Assembly (NCBI RefSeq): GCF_000010285.1
Contig: NC_010617.1
Span: 2,542,001 to 2,606,000, forward strand
DNA: 64,000 nt
Reading direction: 5' to 3'
DNA from: Kocuria rhizophila DC2201
GTDB taxonomy: Bacteria; Actinomycetota; Actinomycetes; Actinomycetales; Micrococcaceae
A program made the translations under genes and the position numbers. Within the stretch, counting starts at the first letter, position 1, and each line of letters opens with the position of its first letter. Under the pieces are notes generated by a model, which saw only the letters and a program-made list of their open reading frames with translations, was not told the DNA's origin and made no database searches. Positions 62,281 to 64,000 of this stretch are shown piece after piece.

Positions 62281-63462
62281 TCACAGCCCCAGTTCGCGGG
62301 CGATCAGCATGAGCTGGACCTCCGTGGTGCCCTCCCCGACCTCCAGGATCTTGGAGTCGCGGTAGTGGCGGGCCACGCGGAACTCGTTGATGAACCCGTA
62401 GCCGCCGAACACCTGGGTGGCGTCCCGGGCGTTGTCCATCGCGGCCTCACCGGCCACCAGCTTGGCGATCGCGGCCTCCGTCTTGAACGGCTTGCCCTTG
62501 AGCATGCGGGACGCGGCGTCGTAGTAGGCCAGGCGGGCCTGGTGCACGCGGGCGCGCATCCGGGCGATCTTGAACGCCACGGCCTGGTTCTTGCCGATCG
62601 AGCGGCCGAACTGCTCACGCTCGGTGGCGTAGCGGATGGCCTCCTCCAAACAGCCCTGCGCGGCACCCGTGGCGAGGGCGGCAATTGCGATGCGGCCCTC
62701 GTCCAGGATCCGCAGGAAGTTCGCGTAGCCGCGGCCCCGCTCGCCCAGCAGGTTGGCCTCCGGGACGGTGACGTCCTCGAACGTCAGCGGGTGGGTGTCC
62801 GAGGCGTTCCAGCCCACCTTGTTGTACGCCTTCTGCGCGGTGAAACCGGGGGTGTCCGTGGGCACCAGGATGGTGGAGATCTCCTTCTTCTCCCGCCCGT
62901 CCGCCGTGGTGGTGGTGCCCGTGACCGCGGTGACGGTGACGAGCTTGGTGATGTCCGTGCCGGAGTTGGTGATGAACTCCTTGCTGCCGTTGATCACCCA
63001 GTTGCCGTCCGTGAGCGCCGCGCGGGTGCGGGTGCCGCCGGCGTCGGAGCCGGCCTCCGGCTCGGTGAGCCCGAAGCCCGCGAGCGCCTGGCCGCTGGCC
63101 AGCTGGGGCAGCCACTGCTGCTTCTGCTCCTCGGTGCCGAACAGGTACACGGGCATGGCGCCCAGCGAGACGCCGGCCTCCAGGGTGATGGCCACGGACT
63201 GGTCCACGCGGGCGATCTGCTCCAGGGCCAGGCACAGCGCGAAGTAGTCCCCGCCCTGTCCCCCGTACTCCTCCGGGAAGGGAAGCCCGAACAGACCCAT
63301 CTCCGCCATCTGGGACTGGATCTCGTACGGGAACGAGTGCTCCTCGTCGTGCTTGGCGGAGACCGGGGCGATCTCCTCGTCCGCGAACTCGCGCACGGCG
63401 TCCGAGAGCGCCTGGTACTCCTCGGACAGTTCGAACGTGTTCAGCTCGGTGTTATCGCTCAT
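62281..63462 (-). CDS. Acyl-CoA dehydrogenase (isovaleryl/branched-chain type, FadE19/AcdH-like)
   Basis: 393 aa FAD enzyme. GFGLTEPEAGSDAGGTRTRA is signature 1, and QVFGGYGFINEFRVARHYRD with SKILEVGEGTTEVQLMLIAR is the C-terminal signature with the catalytic Glu region. The order carboxylase - fadE - maoC - citE is that of the mycobacterial leucine operon, so isovaleryl-CoA or 2-methylbutyryl-CoA is the likely substrate. Electrons would pass to the EtfAB encoded downstream. The 80-base gap to maoC has no recognisable terminator. Confidence 0.92.
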   Translation of the reverse strand: MSDNTELNTFELSEEYQALSDAVREFADEEIAPVSAKHDEEHSFPYEIQSQMAEMGLFGLPFPEEYGGQGGDYFALCLALEQIARVDQSVAITLEAGVSLGAMPVYLFGTEEQKQQWLPQLASGQALAGFGLTEPEAGSDAGGTRTRAALTDGNWVINGSKEFITNSGTDITKLVTVTAVTGTTTTADGREKKEISTILVPTDTPGFTAQKAYNKVGWNASDTHPLTFEDVTVPEANLLGERGRGYANFLRILDEGRIAIAALATGAAQGCLEEAIRYATEREQFGRSIGKNQAVAFKIARMRARVHQARLAYYDAASRMLKGKPFKTEAAIAKLVAGEAAMDNARDATQVFGGYGFINEFRVARHYRDSKILEVGEGTTEVQLMLIARELGL

Positions 63463-63595
63463 GTCGGTTCCTCCGTGTGGTCGGTCGAGCGGTGCTCGTC
63501 CGGTGGGGTCGTCGGTGTCGTCGTGGGCCCGGGTGCCGGGGCGTCCGGGGCTCTGCTGGGTGTCGCGGGCTCTGCGCGATGTCGCGCGGGGCCGG

Positions 63596-64000
63596 CTAGG
63601 CGGCGGGGGCCTCGCCGTCCGCGTCCCCGGTGTCGTCCGTCTCGATCGTGGCGACCACCTGGTCCACCTTCACGCGGTCCCCCACACCCACCAGCACGGT
63701 GACGGTCCCGGGCAGGGTGGCGGTGATCGGGTGCTCCATTTTCATGGCCTCCACGGAGACCACTGTGCGGCCCTCCGCCACGTGCTCGCCGCTCTCCGCG
63801 AGCACGGCCACCACGGTGCCCGGCATGGGCGAGCGCAGCTCCGGTCCGCCCGCGGTGGTCTCCCGCTCGATCTGTGCCAGCTGCGCCTGCAGCGCCCCGG
63901 TGCGGGTCCGCACGGGGATCTCGAACGACGCCGCCCCCTCGCTCACGTGCACCGTGCGGCCTTCCGCGGTGTCCGGGTTCCCGGCACCCACGGCGGTCAC
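63596..64000 (-). CDS. Acyl-CoA carboxylase alpha subunit, C-terminal biotin-carrier part (5' end beyond window)
   Basis: The 134 visible residues end a biotin-dependent carboxylase. ELRSPMPGTVVAVLAESGEH followed by VEAMKMEHPITATLPGTVTV is a complete biotinyl domain with the biotinylated Lys of AMKM. About 60 residues of the BT-like linker domain precede it (GAASFEIPVRTRTGALQAQL; the GAAS comes from a dispersed-repeat copy at 63925-63934). By gene order it should be the methylcrotonyl-CoA/acyl-CoA carboxylase alpha subunit (AccA1). The reading frame is open at the window edge, so the start lies outside. Confidence 0.9.
   Translation of the reverse strand: MTAVGAGNPDTAEGRTVHVSEGAASFEIPVRTRTGALQAQLAQIERETTAGGPELRSPMPGTVVAVLAESGEHVAEGRTVVSVEAMKMEHPITATLPGTVTVLVGVGDRVKVDQVVATIETDDTGDADGEAPAA

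Noticed and set aside
61180-62522. Repeat cores at 61180-61189 and 62513-62522 as inserted units
   Set aside because: They encode residues usual for the families (VVALMWG in the CitE-like lyase, YYDAASRM in the acyl-CoA dehydrogenase) and lack the extended flanks, so chance is likely.

Overview
The window is very GC-rich (roughly 70 percent), densely coded DNA from an actinobacterium. Gene content fits Micrococcaceae, most likely Kocuria or a close relative. The assignment rests on overall character and is an inference: actinobacterial gene orders (citE-maoC-fadE-acc as in Mycobacterium Rv2498c-Rv2502c; ada-alkA next to ogt), HspR/HAIR heat-shock control, GTG starts and leaderless-looking starts. 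I see no rRNA, tRNA, CRISPR array, prophage, integrase or transposase.

Layout. 0-6.3 kb: nitronate monooxygenase, Nudix hydrolase, a DHA2 drug exporter, a PfkB kinase-surE pair and an acetyltransferase. 6.4-8.4 kb: a DUF3800-like orphan, a ChaB/Rho-N protein and hsp20 with two HAIR operators. 8.5-15.6 kb: membrane-lipid genes (CdsA-like, CDP-alcohol phosphatidyltransferase, VTT-like protein), then a TetR-controlled MMPL transporter fused to a lipase-type hydrolase. 15.6-20.4 kb: D-serine ammonia-lyase with an MFS transporter, and a GMC oxidoreductase. 20.6-22.1 kb: cold-shock protein and old yellow enzyme. 22.4-28.8 kb: an amine-catabolic cluster (aldehyde dehydrogenase, APC permease, flavin amine oxidase, AraC/FeaR-type regulator, PaaI thioesterase). 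28.8-32.8 kb: an MHS symporter, amidohydrolase and SDR operon. 33-36.5 kb: two tiny genes, a choline/carnitine acyltransferase and an aminotransferase. 36.5-41 kb: DedA protein, DNA repair genes (endonuclease-V-type glycosylase, Ada-AlkA fusion, Ogt) interleaved with three gene remnants. 41-43.7 kb: glycosyltransferase, membrane protein, DoxX and Ohr. 44-47.9 kb: an island with less extreme GC carrying an ascorbate-type PTS (EIIAB, EIIC) and a zinc alcohol dehydrogenase. 48-58.8 kb: acetyltransferases, a dead methyltransferase, VanW, catalase HPII, a diiron haem-oxygenase-like protein with a CDGSH protein, a TSUP permease, and a decayed patch with a broken Doc toxin. 58.8-64 kb: a leucine/branched-chain acyl-CoA degradation operon (biotin carboxylase subunit, acyl-CoA dehydrogenase, MaoC, CitE) running into etfB-etfA.

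The most unusual feature is a short dispersed repeat, core ACGACGCCGC. By eye I count about 37 exact copies (20 on one strand, 17 on the other). It occurs between genes, often as inverted pairs, and inside genes, where it is read in several frames and mostly falls in protein tails and linkers. It also sits at the break points of two gene remnants. Other notable items are the MMPL-esterase fusion, a chimeric hydrolase/TspO scar, two tiny paralogous proteins sharing a GAMTD C-terminus, and a second family of AT-richer hairpin elements.
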